19,420 nucleotides of DNA from Clostridiales bacterium UBA6386. GTDB lineage: Bacteria > Bacillota > Clostridia > Oscillospirales > Oscillospiraceae. This document shows, one piece after another, positions 6,651-14,715 of the stretch (within the stretch, counting starts at the first letter, position 1; each line of letters starts with the position of its first letter). Location of the stretch: contig DJQM01000062.1 in NCBI GenBank assembly GCA_002437585.1, positions 6,360 to 25,779 of the forward strand, given 5' to 3'. The translations under genes were made by a program, and so were the position numbers. The notes beneath the pieces were generated by a model. That model had not been told where the DNA came from. It worked only from the letters and a program-made list of their open reading frames with translations, and searched no databases.

Positions 6651-9254
6651 ATGGCAAAGCCCACAAACGAACTGACGCCCATGCAGCGGCAGTACCAGCA
6701 GATCAAGGAACGCAATCAGGACTGCATCCTGTTTTTCCGGCTGGGCGACTTCTACGAGATGTTCAACGAGGACGCGAAGCTGGCCGCCCGGGAGCTGGAT
6801 CTGACCCTGACCAGCCGGGATCGCTCCAAGCCCAAGGAGGAGCAGACCCCCATGTGCGGCGTACCCTACCACAGCGTGGATTCCTACATTGCCCGGCTCG
6901 TGCAGAAGGGCTACAAGGTGGCCATCTGCGAGCAGATGGAGGATCCGGCTCTGGCCAAGGGGCTGGTGGAGCGGGACATCACCCGGATCGTCACCCCCGG
7001 CACCGTCACGGAAAGCTGCATGCTGGACGAAAACAAAAACAACTACATGGGCTGCGTTTACGGTGAGGCCGGCAAATTCGGTCTGGCCTTCTGCGACGTT
7101 TCCACCGGTGCCTTCTTCGTCACCCTCTGCGCCGATGCTCAGAGCGTGGCTTCGGAGCTGGGTCGGTTCTCCCCCAGCGAGGTCATGCGTTTTGGAACGG
7201 ACGTAAACAGCGAAGCCATTGAGGATGCCCTGTTCCGCCGCTTAAGCTGCTGCGTGGACGAGGGCAAGGACGGCCAGTTTTCCCTGGAGGACTGCGAGGC
7301 ATTACTTGAAAAGCACTTTGGCCAGAGCCTTGCTCAGATGGGTCTGACCGGAATGCCCGCCGCCGTCATCGCCGCGGGGGCACTGCTGCAAACCCTTTTA
7401 ACCCTGCAAAAGAACGACCTGGCTCACATCCGTCAGCTCCAATACTACACCACCGGCCGCTTCATGGAGCTTGACCTGGATGCCCGGCGGAATCTGGAGC
7501 TGACCCAGACCATGCGCTCCAAGGAGAAAAAGGGTACCCTTCTTTGGGTGCTGGATAAGACCCACACCGCCATGGGCGGGCGGCTGCTGCGCTCCTGGCT
7601 GGAAAAGCCGCTCCTTGACCCGGTGGAAATCACCCGCCGCCACGCCGCCGTAGAAGACCTGGTGGACAACGTGATCCTCCGGGGCGAGCTGGAGGAAGCC
7701 CTCCGGGAAGTCACTGACCTGGAGCGGGTCATGGCACGGGTCGTCACCGGCACCGTCAATTGCAGGGATCTCTTGGGTCTTGCCCGGGGTCTGCGGGCCT
7801 TGCCGGAGGTCAGGCATCAGCTGGAGGGCTGCTCTGCTCCCCTGCTTACCAAGCTGGCTCAGTCCATTGACCCCCTGGCCGACTGCGCCGACGAAATTGA
7901 AAACACCATCGTGGACGAGCCTCCCCTGACCGTCCGGGAGGGCGGCATCATCCGCAAGGGCGCGGATAAGGATGCCGACCGGCTCCGGGATATTATGGAG
8001 GGCGGCAGCGGCACCATTGCCGCCATCGAAGCCAGCGAACGGGAGAAAACCGGCATCCGCACTCTGAAGGTGGGCTTCAACCGGGTCTTCGGCTATTATA
8101 TTGAAGTTTCCAAGTCCTTCATCGACCAGGTTCCCCCAAGCTACATCCGCAAGCAGACCCTGGCCAACTGCGAACGCTACGTCACCCAGGAGCTGAAGGA
8201 GCTGGAAAACCAGGTGCTCACCGCCAAAGACCGGCTCACCGCCCTGGAATACCAGATCTTCACCCGGCTCCGGGAGCATCTTGCCCAGCAAGCCGCGAGA
8301 GTGCAGCTGACTGCCCAGGCGGTGGCCGGGGCGGACGCGCTGTGCAGCCTTGCCGCCGTGGCCGTTCAGCGGGGCTACTGCCGTCCGGAGATCACCCTGG
8401 GACGGGAGATTTCCATCACCGACGGACGGCACCCGGTGGTGGAGGCGGTTCTGAAGGACGCTCTGTTCGTACCCAACGACACGAGCCTGGGGAGCGAGGA
8501 CAACCAGGTGGCCATCATCACCGGCCCCAACATGGCCGGTAAATCCACCTACATGCGCCAGGTGGCACTCATCGTCCTCATGGCGCAGATGGGTTCCTTC
8601 GTCCCCGCCCGGGCGGCGAAAATCGGCCTGGTTGACCGGGTGTTCACCCGGATCGGTGCCAGCGACGACTTAGCCTCCGGCCAGTCCACCTTCATGGTGG
8701 AGATGGCGGAGGTGGCCTCCATTCTGAAATACGCCACCTCCCGTTCTTTGCTGATTCTGGACGAAATCGGTCGGGGCACCTCCACCTACGACGGCATGGC
8801 CATTGCCCGGGCGGTGCTGGAATACGCCGCCAATCCCCGGCGGCTGGGAGCCAAAACTCTGTTTGCCACCCACTATCACGAGCTGTCCACCATGGAGGAC
8901 AAACTGCCCAACGTGAAAAACTACAACATTGCCGTGAAAAAGCGGAGAGAGCAGATGATTTTCCTGCGGAAAATCGTCCCCGGTGCCGCCGACGACAGCT
9001 ACGGCATTGAGGTCGCCAGGCTGGCGGGCATTCCGAACCCGGTGATTTCCCGGGCGAGAGAAATTCTCGCCGAGCTGGAAGCCGAGGGAGCGGCTCCCGC
9101 TCCGGCAAAGCAAAAGGAGCCGGAGGATCAGGTGAGTATGCTGGACCTGACCGGCCAGCAGGTGATTTCCGCCCTGTCCGCCATCACCGTGGAGACTCTG
9201 ACCCCCATCGAAGCCATGAATGAACTGTACAAGCTGAAAAAGCTGCTGAATTGA
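6651..9254 (+). CDS. mutS: DNA mismatch repair protein MutS
   Basis: An 867-residue MutS, the normal length for MutS1. It recognises mismatches and small loops and recruits MutL on ATP binding. The mismatch-binding domain begins at TPMQRQYQQIK and holds the F-x-E motif in GDFYEMF (Phe34, Glu36). The lever/core and clamp domains follow (about 270-570). The ATPase has Walker A TGPNMAGKST (Lys631), Walker B LLILDEIGRGTSTYDG (Asp704, Glu705) and the FATHYHEL signature. The C terminus TPIEAMNELYKLKKLL is typical of the family. The ATG at 6651 follows AAGAAAGAGG (6633-6642). The structured repeat B lies directly upstream. The stop TGA at 9252-9254 is overlapped by a possible TTG start of the next gene and precedes its ATG by two bases, suggesting translational coupling. 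Confidence 0.98.
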   Translation: MAKPTNELTPMQRQYQQIKERNQDCILFFRLGDFYEMFNEDAKLAARELDLTLTSRDRSKPKEEQTPMCGVPYHSVDSYIARLVQKGYKVAICEQMEDPALAKGLVERDITRIVTPGTVTESCMLDENKNNYMGCVYGEAGKFGLAFCDVSTGAFFVTLCADAQSVASELGRFSPSEVMRFGTDVNSEAIEDALFRRLSCCVDEGKDGQFSLEDCEALLEKHFGQSLAQMGLTGMPAAVIAAGALLQTLLTLQKNDLAHIRQLQYYTTGRFMELDLDARRNLELTQTMRSKEKKGTLLWVLDKTHTAMGGRLLRSWLEKPLLDPVEITRRHAAVEDLVDNVILRGELEEALREVTDLERVMARVVTGTVNCRDLLGLARGLRALPEVRHQLEGCSAPLLTKLAQSIDPLADCADEIENTIVDEPPLTVREGGIIRKGADKDADRLRDIMEGGSGTIAAIEASEREKTGIRTLKVGFNRVFGYYIEVSKSFIDQVPPSYIRKQTLANCERYVTQELKELENQVLTAKDRLTALEYQIFTRLREHLAQQAARVQLTAQAVAGADALCSLAAVAVQRGYCRPEITLGREISITDGRHPVVEAVLKDALFVPNDTSLGSEDNQVAIITGPNMAGKSTYMRQVALIVLMAQMGSFVPARAAKIGLVDRVFTRIGASDDLASGQSTFMVEMAEVASILKYATSRSLLILDEIGRGTSTYDGMAIARAVLEYAANPRRLGAKTLFATHYHELSTMEDKLPNVKNYNIAVKKRREQMIFLRKIVPGAADDSYGIEVARLAGIPNPVISRAREILAELEAEGAAPAPAKQKEPEDQVSMLDLTGQQVISALSAITVETLTPIEAMNELYKLKKLLN

Positions 9255-9256
9255 TT

Positions 9257-9955
9257 ATGAGAAAAAGCGTTTCTGCCCGTTCCTGTCCCAGCTCCCAGGA
9301 AACGGTCTGGGGCTTCTGCTGGTTTGCCTTCCAGCTTCTGCTGCTGCCGGGGCTTCTGACCTTTGCCAACGGGAAGCTGTCCCATCCCCTGACCGACGCG
9401 GAGCTGAATTTTGTCTACTATGTTCTGAATTTCACGGCGGTTCTGGTGATTTTCCGGGATTTTCTGTCCTCCGCCGCCACCCAGGCGGTTCGGCATCCGG
9501 CCTACCTGTGTCAGGCCATTATCCTTGGATTTGTGGCCTATTACGCCTGCCGGCTGGCAACCGGGTATCTGGTGGGGCTGCTGGTGCCGGGATTTTCCAA
9601 TTACAACGACGCTTCCATTGCCGCCATGCAGCGGGAAAGCCGGCTGCTGGTATTCCTGGGCACGGTGATTCTGGTTCCCCCTGCCGAGGAGTGCTTCTAC
9701 CGGGGGCTGATTTTCCGGAATCTCTACACCAAATCCCCCTGGGCAGCCTACCTGGTTTCCATGCTGGCCTTTGCCCTGGTACATATTGTGGGGTATCTGG
9801 GAAGCTACACCGTAAGTGAAATTCTCATCGCGGTGCTCCAGTACCTGCCCGCCGGGCTATGCCTGGCCTGGAGCTACACCAAGGCCGACACCATTTTTGC
9901 CCCCATTGCCATTCACGCGGCGGTGAATTTTCTGACCCTGTCCTCCTGGAGGTGA
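9257..9955 (+). CDS. CPBP-family intramembrane metalloprotease (CAAX-like)
   Basis: A 232-residue multi-pass membrane protein with the CPBP/Abi signature. PPAEECFYRGL supplies the EExxxR motif (Glu144, Glu145, Arg149), ALVHIVGY supplies His176, and IHAAVNF near the C terminus supplies His220 and Asn224. These residues form the metal-dependent active site in the Rce1-like family. Substrates cannot be predicted from sequence. The ATG at 9257 is preferred; a TTG at 9251, overlapping the mutS stop, is possible and would add two residues. The gene is wedged between mutS and mutL, with its stop (9953-9955) inside the GGAGGTGA ribosome site of mutL. It is therefore presumably co-translated with the repair genes, although no repair role is known for the family. 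Confidence 0.88.
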   Translation: MRKSVSARSCPSSQETVWGFCWFAFQLLLLPGLLTFANGKLSHPLTDAELNFVYYVLNFTAVLVIFRDFLSSAATQAVRHPAYLCQAIILGFVAYYACRLATGYLVGLLVPGFSNYNDASIAAMQRESRLLVFLGTVILVPPAEECFYRGLIFRNLYTKSPWAAYLVSMLAFALVHIVGYLGSYTVSEILIAVLQYLPAGLCLAWSYTKADTIFAPIAIHAAVNFLTLSSWR

Positions 9956-9959
9956 GTGT

Positions 9960-11936
9960 ATGCCCAAAATTTTCCAATTATCCCCCCACGTTGCCAACCT
10001 GATTGCCGCCGGTGAGGTGGTGGAGCGTCCCGCCAGTGCCGTCAAGGAGCTGCTGGAAAACGCCGTAGACGCGGGAGCTTCCAAAGTGACCATCGAGATC
10101 CGGGACGGGGGCATGACCTTTCTCCGGGTGACGGACAACGGCTGCGGCATGTCCGCCGAGGATGCCCGCACCGCCTTTCTGCGCCACGCCACCTCCAAGC
10201 TGCGCACGGAGGAAGACCTGGCCGCCATCGGCACCATGGGCTTCCGGGGGGAGGCACTGGCCGCCATCGCCTCCGTCAGCCGGATTGACCTGCTGACAAA
10301 AATGCCCGGAAGCATCTCCGGGGTGAAGCTCCATTTAGACGGCGGAGCCATCACGGAAGAAGGCGAAGCCGGGTGTCCGGACGGCACCACCATTCTGGTG
10401 CGGGACTTATTCTACAACACCCCCGCCCGGATGAAATTCATGAAATCCGACACGGTCGAGGGCAGCCGGGTGGCCTCCGCCGTCCAGATGCAGGCTCTTG
10501 CTCATCCGGAGGTGGCCTTCCAGTTCCTCCGGGACGGCAAGCAGGTACTCTCCACCCCCGGCACCGGGAAATTGCGGGACGCTATGTACTGCGTCTATGG
10601 CCGGGACTGCGCCAAAATGGTGCCGGTGGAAAGCCGGTGGGAAAGCTACACCCTGTCCGGCTTCGTCACCCTGCCCACCGATGCCCGACCCAGCCGGAGC
10701 CTGCAAACCTTCTTCGTCAACGACCGGCCGGTAAAATCCAAGCTGCTCATTGCCGCCCTGGAGGAGGCCTACCGGAACCAGATCATGGCAGGCCGGTTTC
10801 CGGGCTGTGTACTCCATCTGCGCCTGCCCGCCAACGCCGTGGACGTGAACGTCCATCCGGCGAAAACCGAGGTGAAATTTCTCTCGGAAAAGGCGGTATT
10901 CGACTGCGTACACTATGGAGTGCTGGGCGCACTGAACAAGAAGCCTGACCGCCCTGCCGTTCAGTTCAAGCCCCAGGCCGCTCCCCTGCCCCCGGAAAAA
11001 CCGGCTCCCGTCCCGGAAGCGAAGCCCACGGAAAAGAAGGACGCATTCTTTCGCACCATGACCGCCCAGGAGTACAAAACCTTCTCCGCCGCCATGGCCG
11101 ACGCGCCCAAGCCCAAGCCGGAGGCCGCGGCGGCAGCGGCCAGGAAAATTCCCGCCGCCGGGAACATGCCCCTGCGGGAATTTGTGATGCTCCCTCAGGT
11201 ACGTCAGGCCGCCAAACCGGAGCCTGCCCCCCTGCCCCCGCTGCCCAAATCTGCGGAAGAAAAATCGGGGGTTCGGTTCCCCTCTGGCGTACCAGAGGCG
11301 CACCGGGAGTCTCCCAAGCCCCAGCTGGAGCCGGAAATGGAGCAGACCGCCCTGGAAATGCCTAAGGCGGATTCCTGGCGGATGGTAGGCGAGCTGTACC
11401 GCACCTACATTCTGGTAGAGCAGGGGGACGACGCTTTCCTCATCGACAAGCACGCCGCCCACGAGCGGATCCTCTTTGAAAAGCTGAAGGCCAATCAGGA
11501 GACCATTTCCGGCCAGAGTCTACTCCAGCCTGTACCCGTCCGGCTCAGTCCCGCCGCCGCGGGAGAGCTGCTGGGAAATACGGGGCTGCTGGAGGAACTG
11601 GGCTTTGAAATTGAGGAATTCGGGGAAAATACCGTCCTTGCCCGGCAGATTCCCATGGATCTGAGCGAGGAGGCCGCGGCGGAAGCCCTGGAAACTCTGG
11701 CGGACGATCTGCTCAGCGGCCGCCGGGAGAGCCGGGACACCGTCCGGGACACGCTCCTTCACACCGTGGCCTGCAAGGCCGCCATCAAGGCCGGGTGGGT
11801 CAGTGACGAACGGGAGCTTCTCGCCATCGCCAAGGCCGTCATGGAGCGGGAGGATCTGAAGTATTGCCCCCATGGACGTCCCATCTGCGTGAGCCTGAGC
11901 AAGAAAATGCTGGAAAAGCAATTCAAGCGGATTTAA
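9960..11936 (+). CDS. mutL: DNA mismatch repair protein MutL (endonuclease type)
   Basis: A 658-residue MutL. The N-terminal GHKL ATPase carries ELLENAVDAGA, DNGCGM, GFRGEAL and a later NVHPAKTEVKF. A long Pro/Ala/Lys-rich linker (about residues 325-470) joins it to the C-terminal dimerisation domain. That domain keeps the metal-binding endonuclease motif DKHAAHERILFE (Asp496 to Glu507), which fits DQHA(X)2E(X)4E apart from Lys for Gln. The supporting motifs ACKAAIKAG (Cys605) and CPHGRP (636-641) are also present. This MutL should therefore nick DNA itself, consistent with organisms lacking MutH. The start follows GGAGGTG, which overlaps the stop of the preceding protease gene. Confidence 0.97.
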   Translation: MPKIFQLSPHVANLIAAGEVVERPASAVKELLENAVDAGASKVTIEIRDGGMTFLRVTDNGCGMSAEDARTAFLRHATSKLRTEEDLAAIGTMGFRGEALAAIASVSRIDLLTKMPGSISGVKLHLDGGAITEEGEAGCPDGTTILVRDLFYNTPARMKFMKSDTVEGSRVASAVQMQALAHPEVAFQFLRDGKQVLSTPGTGKLRDAMYCVYGRDCAKMVPVESRWESYTLSGFVTLPTDARPSRSLQTFFVNDRPVKSKLLIAALEEAYRNQIMAGRFPGCVLHLRLPANAVDVNVHPAKTEVKFLSEKAVFDCVHYGVLGALNKKPDRPAVQFKPQAAPLPPEKPAPVPEAKPTEKKDAFFRTMTAQEYKTFSAAMADAPKPKPEAAAAAARKIPAAGNMPLREFVMLPQVRQAAKPEPAPLPPLPKSAEEKSGVRFPSGVPEAHRESPKPQLEPEMEQTALEMPKADSWRMVGELYRTYILVEQGDDAFLIDKHAAHERILFEKLKANQETISGQSLLQPVPVRLSPAAAGELLGNTGLLEELGFEIEEFGENTVLARQIPMDLSEEAAAEALETLADDLLSGRRESRDTVRDTLLHTVACKAAIKAGWVSDERELLAIAKAVMEREDLKYCPHGRPICVSLSKKMLEKQFKRI

Positions 11937-11946
11937 TCCACTGCCT

Positions 11947-12486
11947 ATGAAGAACAAATTCTCTTTTCTTCTCTCCTGCGCCGCCGGGATCACCGGCGGG
12001 CTGACCCTTCTGTTCGCCCTGCTTTCCGAAAACAGCCTGTGCCTGACGCTCGCCATCACCTTCGGCACCACCTTCTACCACTTCGCCATGCGGCTGGCCG
12101 TGGGATATCTGGGTCTGCTGCTTCCCAAGGGGCTGGAAAACGCCGAGTGGTTCCGGGAGCAGCCCTGGGAGAAGGGACTGTACCGCCGTCTGGGTGTCCG
12201 GCGGTGGAAAAACCGGATGCCCACCTTCCGGCCGGAGCGGTTTGACCTTCGCAGTCGCACGCTGCCGGAAATCATCCATGCTGCCTGCGTCGCGGAAATC
12301 ACCCATGAGATCATTATCCCGCTGAGCTTTCTGCCCCTGCTGGCGATCCCGAAATTCGGCGCCGCTCCGGTGTTCGTCATCACTTCGCTGCTCACGGCTC
12401 TGTTCGACGGGATATTCGTAATCATGCAGCGTTACAACCGACCCAGGCTTCTGAGACTTTCCCAAAAGGAGGCATCCCGCCTATGA
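11947..12486 (+). CDS. Small membrane protein, CrtO-like (glycosyl-diaponeurosporenoate acyltransferase family)
   Basis: A 179-residue protein with about four hydrophobic segments: two N-terminal (about 7-27 and 33-58) and two C-terminal (about 120-137 and 139-158). The central RRLGVRRWKNRMPTF, the region HAACVAEITHEI and the closing MQRYNRPRL resemble the pattern of CrtO-like proteins, which in staphylococci acylate the staphyloxanthin precursor. No other carotenoid gene is in the window, so that substrate is unlikely here and the resemblance should be read as family membership only. The gene starts 10 bases after mutL with only a weak ribosome site, and its TGA overlaps the miaA ATG as ATGA. 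It belongs to the same transcription unit. Confidence 0.6.
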   Translation: MKNKFSFLLSCAAGITGGLTLLFALLSENSLCLTLAITFGTTFYHFAMRLAVGYLGLLLPKGLENAEWFREQPWEKGLYRRLGVRRWKNRMPTFRPERFDLRSRTLPEIIHAACVAEITHEIIIPLSFLPLLAIPKFGAAPVFVITSLLTALFDGIFVIMQRYNRPRLLRLSQKEASRL

Positions 12487-13412
12487 ATTCCATTGTCTGT
12501 ATCGCGGGTCCCACCGCCTCCGGGAAAACCGCCCTGGCCGTGGAGCTTGCCAAGGAGCTGGGCGGCGAGGTGGTCTCCTGCGACTCCATGCAGGTCTACC
12601 GGCGCATGAACATCGGCACCGCCAAGCCCAGTCCAGAAGAAACGCAGGGCATTCCCCACCACATGATCGACGTGGCGGAGCCTGACGAGGACTTCTCCGT
12701 GTCCCGGTACTGCGCCATGGCCGCTCCCATTGTGGACGATATCGTCGCCCGGGGAAAAGTCGCCATTATTGCCGGAGGCACCGGGCTGTACATGGACAGC
12801 CTCATCCGGGGCAACGACTTTGCCCCCTTCCCCTCCACCGGCGTTCGGGAACGGCTGGAAGCCGAAACCGACGAAATCGGCCTTCCCGCCATGCGGAACC
12901 GGCTCCGGGAAATCGACCCGGAAACCGCCGGTCGGGTTTTTGACCGGAAGCGGATTCTGAGGGCGTTGGAGGTCTACCTGGAAACGGGCGAGACCATCAC
13001 CGAGCACAACCGGAAAACCCAGTTGATTCCGCCGAGATACACGCCCCTCTGGCTGGGTCTGGACTTTTCCGACCGGGGCGAGCTTTACCGGCGAATTGAC
13101 CGGCGGGTGGATTTGATGCTGGAAATGGGGCTGTTGGCGGAAATCCGAGGACTTTTAGACAGCGGCATTCCCGAAAAATGCACCGCCATGCAGGCCATCG
13201 GCTACAAGGAATTCGTAAACGCGCTGGAGGGTCGGGAAACCGTCCAGCAGGCCGCCGAGGAGGTGAAAAAGGCCAGCCGCCACTACGCCAAGCGGCAGCT
13301 GACCTGGTTCCGCCGGAATCGGGCCGTCCACTGGCTGGTGCGGGGCGAGAGCCAGGGAAGCGGGGAAATTTTGGCTTCCGCTCGACAGATTATTCGGGAT
13401 TCTGACAATTGA
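12483..13412 (+). CDS. miaA: tRNA dimethylallyltransferase
   Basis: A 309-residue MiaA that transfers the dimethylallyl group from DMAPP to N6 of A37 in tRNAs reading UNN codons, making the i6A substrate of MiaB. The P-loop GPTASGKT covers residues 9-16. The catalytic Asp34 lies in SCDSMQVYRRMNIGTAKPS, and AGGTGLYMDSLI follows. MQAIGYKEF and the C-terminal KRQLTWFRRN are typical of the family. The ATG at 12483 overlaps the previous stop by four bases (ATGA) and follows a strong AAAAGGAGG (12464-12472). It ends the miaB-to-miaA run; hfq follows after a 248-bp gap containing repeat copy C. Confidence 0.97.
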   Translation: MNSIVCIAGPTASGKTALAVELAKELGGEVVSCDSMQVYRRMNIGTAKPSPEETQGIPHHMIDVAEPDEDFSVSRYCAMAAPIVDDIVARGKVAIIAGGTGLYMDSLIRGNDFAPFPSTGVRERLEAETDEIGLPAMRNRLREIDPETAGRVFDRKRILRALEVYLETGETITEHNRKTQLIPPRYTPLWLGLDFSDRGELYRRIDRRVDLMLEMGLLAEIRGLLDSGIPEKCTAMQAIGYKEFVNALEGRETVQQAAEEVKKASRHYAKRQLTWFRRNRAVHWLVRGESQGSGEILASARQIIRDSDN

Positions 13413-13430
13413 ATCATGCTAGGATGTGGA

Positions 13431-13469
13431 TACCCAATCGGGTGGTGTCCCCGGGGAGTTCGGGCACCA
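13431..13469. repeat. Two small hairpins after miaA
   Basis: ACCC-AATC-GGGT (13431-13442) and GGTG-T-CCC/GGG-CACC (within 13441-13469) can each fold. The second is followed by an A-rich run rather than a T-tract on the plus strand, so it is not a clear terminator for miaA. They share bases and are alternatives to each other. Confidence 0.3.
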
Positions 13470-13475
13470 AAAATC

Positions 13476-13640
13476 AAGGCATTCCCTTATCCTTCGGCAA
13501 GAGCATTCAGCGAGAGATTTTTCTTCAAGGGAAGATTTGAAAAGCGCAGGAATACTTTGTGTATTGGGGGCTTTTCAAACCGCACACTTGGAGGAAAAGA
13601 TCCGCTGAAGGCCGCAGACGCAAGAATATGGGATTGCCTT
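13476..13640 (+). repeat. Structured repeat element, copy C (short form)
   Basis: A 165-bp relative of copies A and B just before hfq. It keeps GGCAAG, CAGCGAGAGATTTT, TTTGAAAAGCGCAGGAATAC, CTTTTCAAAC and AAAAGATCCGCTGA in the same order as copy B. A 7-nt stretch replaces the 65-nt apical hairpin module (6493-6557 in B). Its ends (13476-13494 and 13622-13640) pair at 16 of 19 positions although their sequence is unlike A and B. The element ends directly against AAGAAAGAGGG, the hfq ribosome site, a sequence also found before mutS. Confidence 0.8.
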
Positions 13641-13660
13641 AAGAAAGAGGGTATATACAT

Positions 13661-13894
13661 ATGACAGAAGCAATGAATTTACAGGATGCCATTCTCAAGG
13701 AGGTGCGCCGGGATCGGGTTCCCGTGACGCTGTTCCTGATGAACGGCTTCCAGCTCCGAGGGGTTATCACCGGCTATGACAGCTTTGTGGTGGTGCTGGT
13801 CACGGAAGGGCGGCAGCAGATGATCTACAAGCACGCCATTTCCACCCTTGCCCCCATGAAGCCGCTGAAAGCAGCCGCAGTTTCTGCTGGATAA
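13661..13894 (+). CDS. hfq: RNA chaperone Hfq
   Basis: A 77-residue Sm-like protein, the usual size for Gram-positive Hfq. It forms hexamer rings that bind A-rich and U-rich RNA and help small RNAs act on mRNAs. NLQDAILKEVRR is the N-terminal helix. PVTLFLMNGFQLRGVITGYD (residues 21-40) is Sm1, and QMIYKHAIST carries the YKH Sm2 motif (56-58). The ATG at 13661 is placed after AAGAAAGAGGG. The gene follows miaA, as in many bacteria. The leader includes structured repeat C and a dedicated terminator follows. Confidence 0.96.
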   Translation: MTEAMNLQDAILKEVRRDRVPVTLFLMNGFQLRGVITGYDSFVVVLVTEGRQQMIYKHAISTLAPMKPLKAAAVSAG

Positions 13895-13899
13895 GCGAC

Positions 13900-13939
13900 A
13901 AAAGGCGACGGAGTCAGCTTCCGCCGCCTTTTCTTTTTT
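13900..13939 (+). terminator. Intrinsic terminator after hfq
   Basis: AAAAGGCGACGGAG and CTTCCGCCGCCTTTT form a long stem with one mismatch around a short loop, followed by TTCTTTTTT. It starts five bases after the hfq stop and separates hfq from the yggS-like gene. Confidence 0.85.
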
Positions 13940-13976
13940 GAAATCAACACAATCCGCAAAAGAAAGAAGTGTTTTT

Positions 13977-14687
13977 ATGTTGATTGCTGAAAACGTTGCC
14001 CGGGTGCGGGCGCAGATGGCTCAGGCCGCCCTTCGCTGGGGTCGGGATCCCAGTGAAATCAAGCTCTGCGCCGCCACGAAAATGAATGATGCCGAAGCCG
14101 TCCGCCAGGCCATTGCCGCCGGGGTGGACTGCTGCGGGGAAAACCGGGTGCAGGAGCTTACCGCCAAGCTTTCCGAAAACGCCTACGCCGGTGTCCCCGT
14201 CCATTTCATCGGCCATTTGCAGACCAACAAGGTCAAACAGGTGGTGGGAAAGGTTGATCTGATCCAGAGCGTGGACTCGGAGCATCTGCTTCGAGCCATT
14301 GACCGGGAGGCGGAAAAACAGGGCATCCGCCAGGACATTCTGCTGGAAATCAATATCGGAAACGAAGCCAGCAAAGGCGGTTTCCGGCCTGAGGAAATAT
14401 TGCCGCTTCTGGAAAATTTCGGAGAATTTTCAAACGTTTGTGTGAAAGGGCTCATGGCAATCCCCCCAATTTCCCGTTTTCCCGGCGAAAATCTTGAATT
14501 TTTTCAAAAAATGCGTCAAATAAGTGTTGACATCAGAGACATTTTCAACGATAATGTCAAGGTGGACTGTTTATCGATGGGTATGTCCGGCGACTTCGAA
14601 GACGCAATCGCCGCAGGCAGCACCATGATCCGCGTCGGCACCGCCATTTTCGGTGCGCGCGATTACAGGAAAACTTCATCAAAATGA
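13977..14687 (+). CDS. YggS/YlmE-family PLP-binding protein (PLP homeostasis)
   Basis: A 236-residue single-domain alanine-racemase-like barrel of the YggS/PLPBP family, which maintains free pyridoxal phosphate and amino-acid balance without a clear enzymatic activity. The PLP Lys is residue 35 in LCAATKMND. Further signatures are CGENRVQEL, HFIGHLQTNKVK, QSVDS, LLEINIGNEASKGGF, GLMAIPP, LSMGMSGDFEDAI and STMIRVGTAIFG. The ATG at 13977 is chosen; the same frame extends upstream to 13938, but those codons lie in the hfq terminator. Position before sepF matches the Gram-positive division cluster, where it is called ylmE. About 14400-14560 is strikingly AT-rich compared with the rest of the gene and contains a promoter for the next genes. 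Confidence 0.93.
   Translation: MLIAENVARVRAQMAQAALRWGRDPSEIKLCAATKMNDAEAVRQAIAAGVDCCGENRVQELTAKLSENAYAGVPVHFIGHLQTNKVKQVVGKVDLIQSVDSEHLLRAIDREAEKQGIRQDILLEINIGNEASKGGFRPEEILPLLENFGEFSNVCVKGLMAIPPISRFPGENLEFFQKMRQISVDIRDIFNDNVKVDCLSMGMSGDFEDAIAAGSTMIRVGTAIFGARDYRKTSSK
14527..14555 (+). promoter_or_regulatory. Internal promoter inside yggS, driving sepF-divIVA
   Basis: Perfect TTGACA (14527-14532), 17 bases, then GATAAT (14550-14555, 5/6). It lies in an AT-rich island in the yggS coding sequence and would start RNA near 14562, about 154 nt before the sepF ATG. Confidence 0.65.
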
Positions 14688-14715
14688 TGCGCATATACTT
14701 AGGAGGATACAACCA

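Noticed and set aside
2369..13640. CRISPR array or phage attachment repeats as an explanation of the three repeats
   Set aside because: Copies are kilobases apart, lack spacers and cas genes, and no integrase or phage gene is present.
13938..13976. Upstream start for the YggS-like protein
   Set aside because: It would begin in the T-tract of the hfq terminator; the ATG at 13977 gives the family's usual N terminus.
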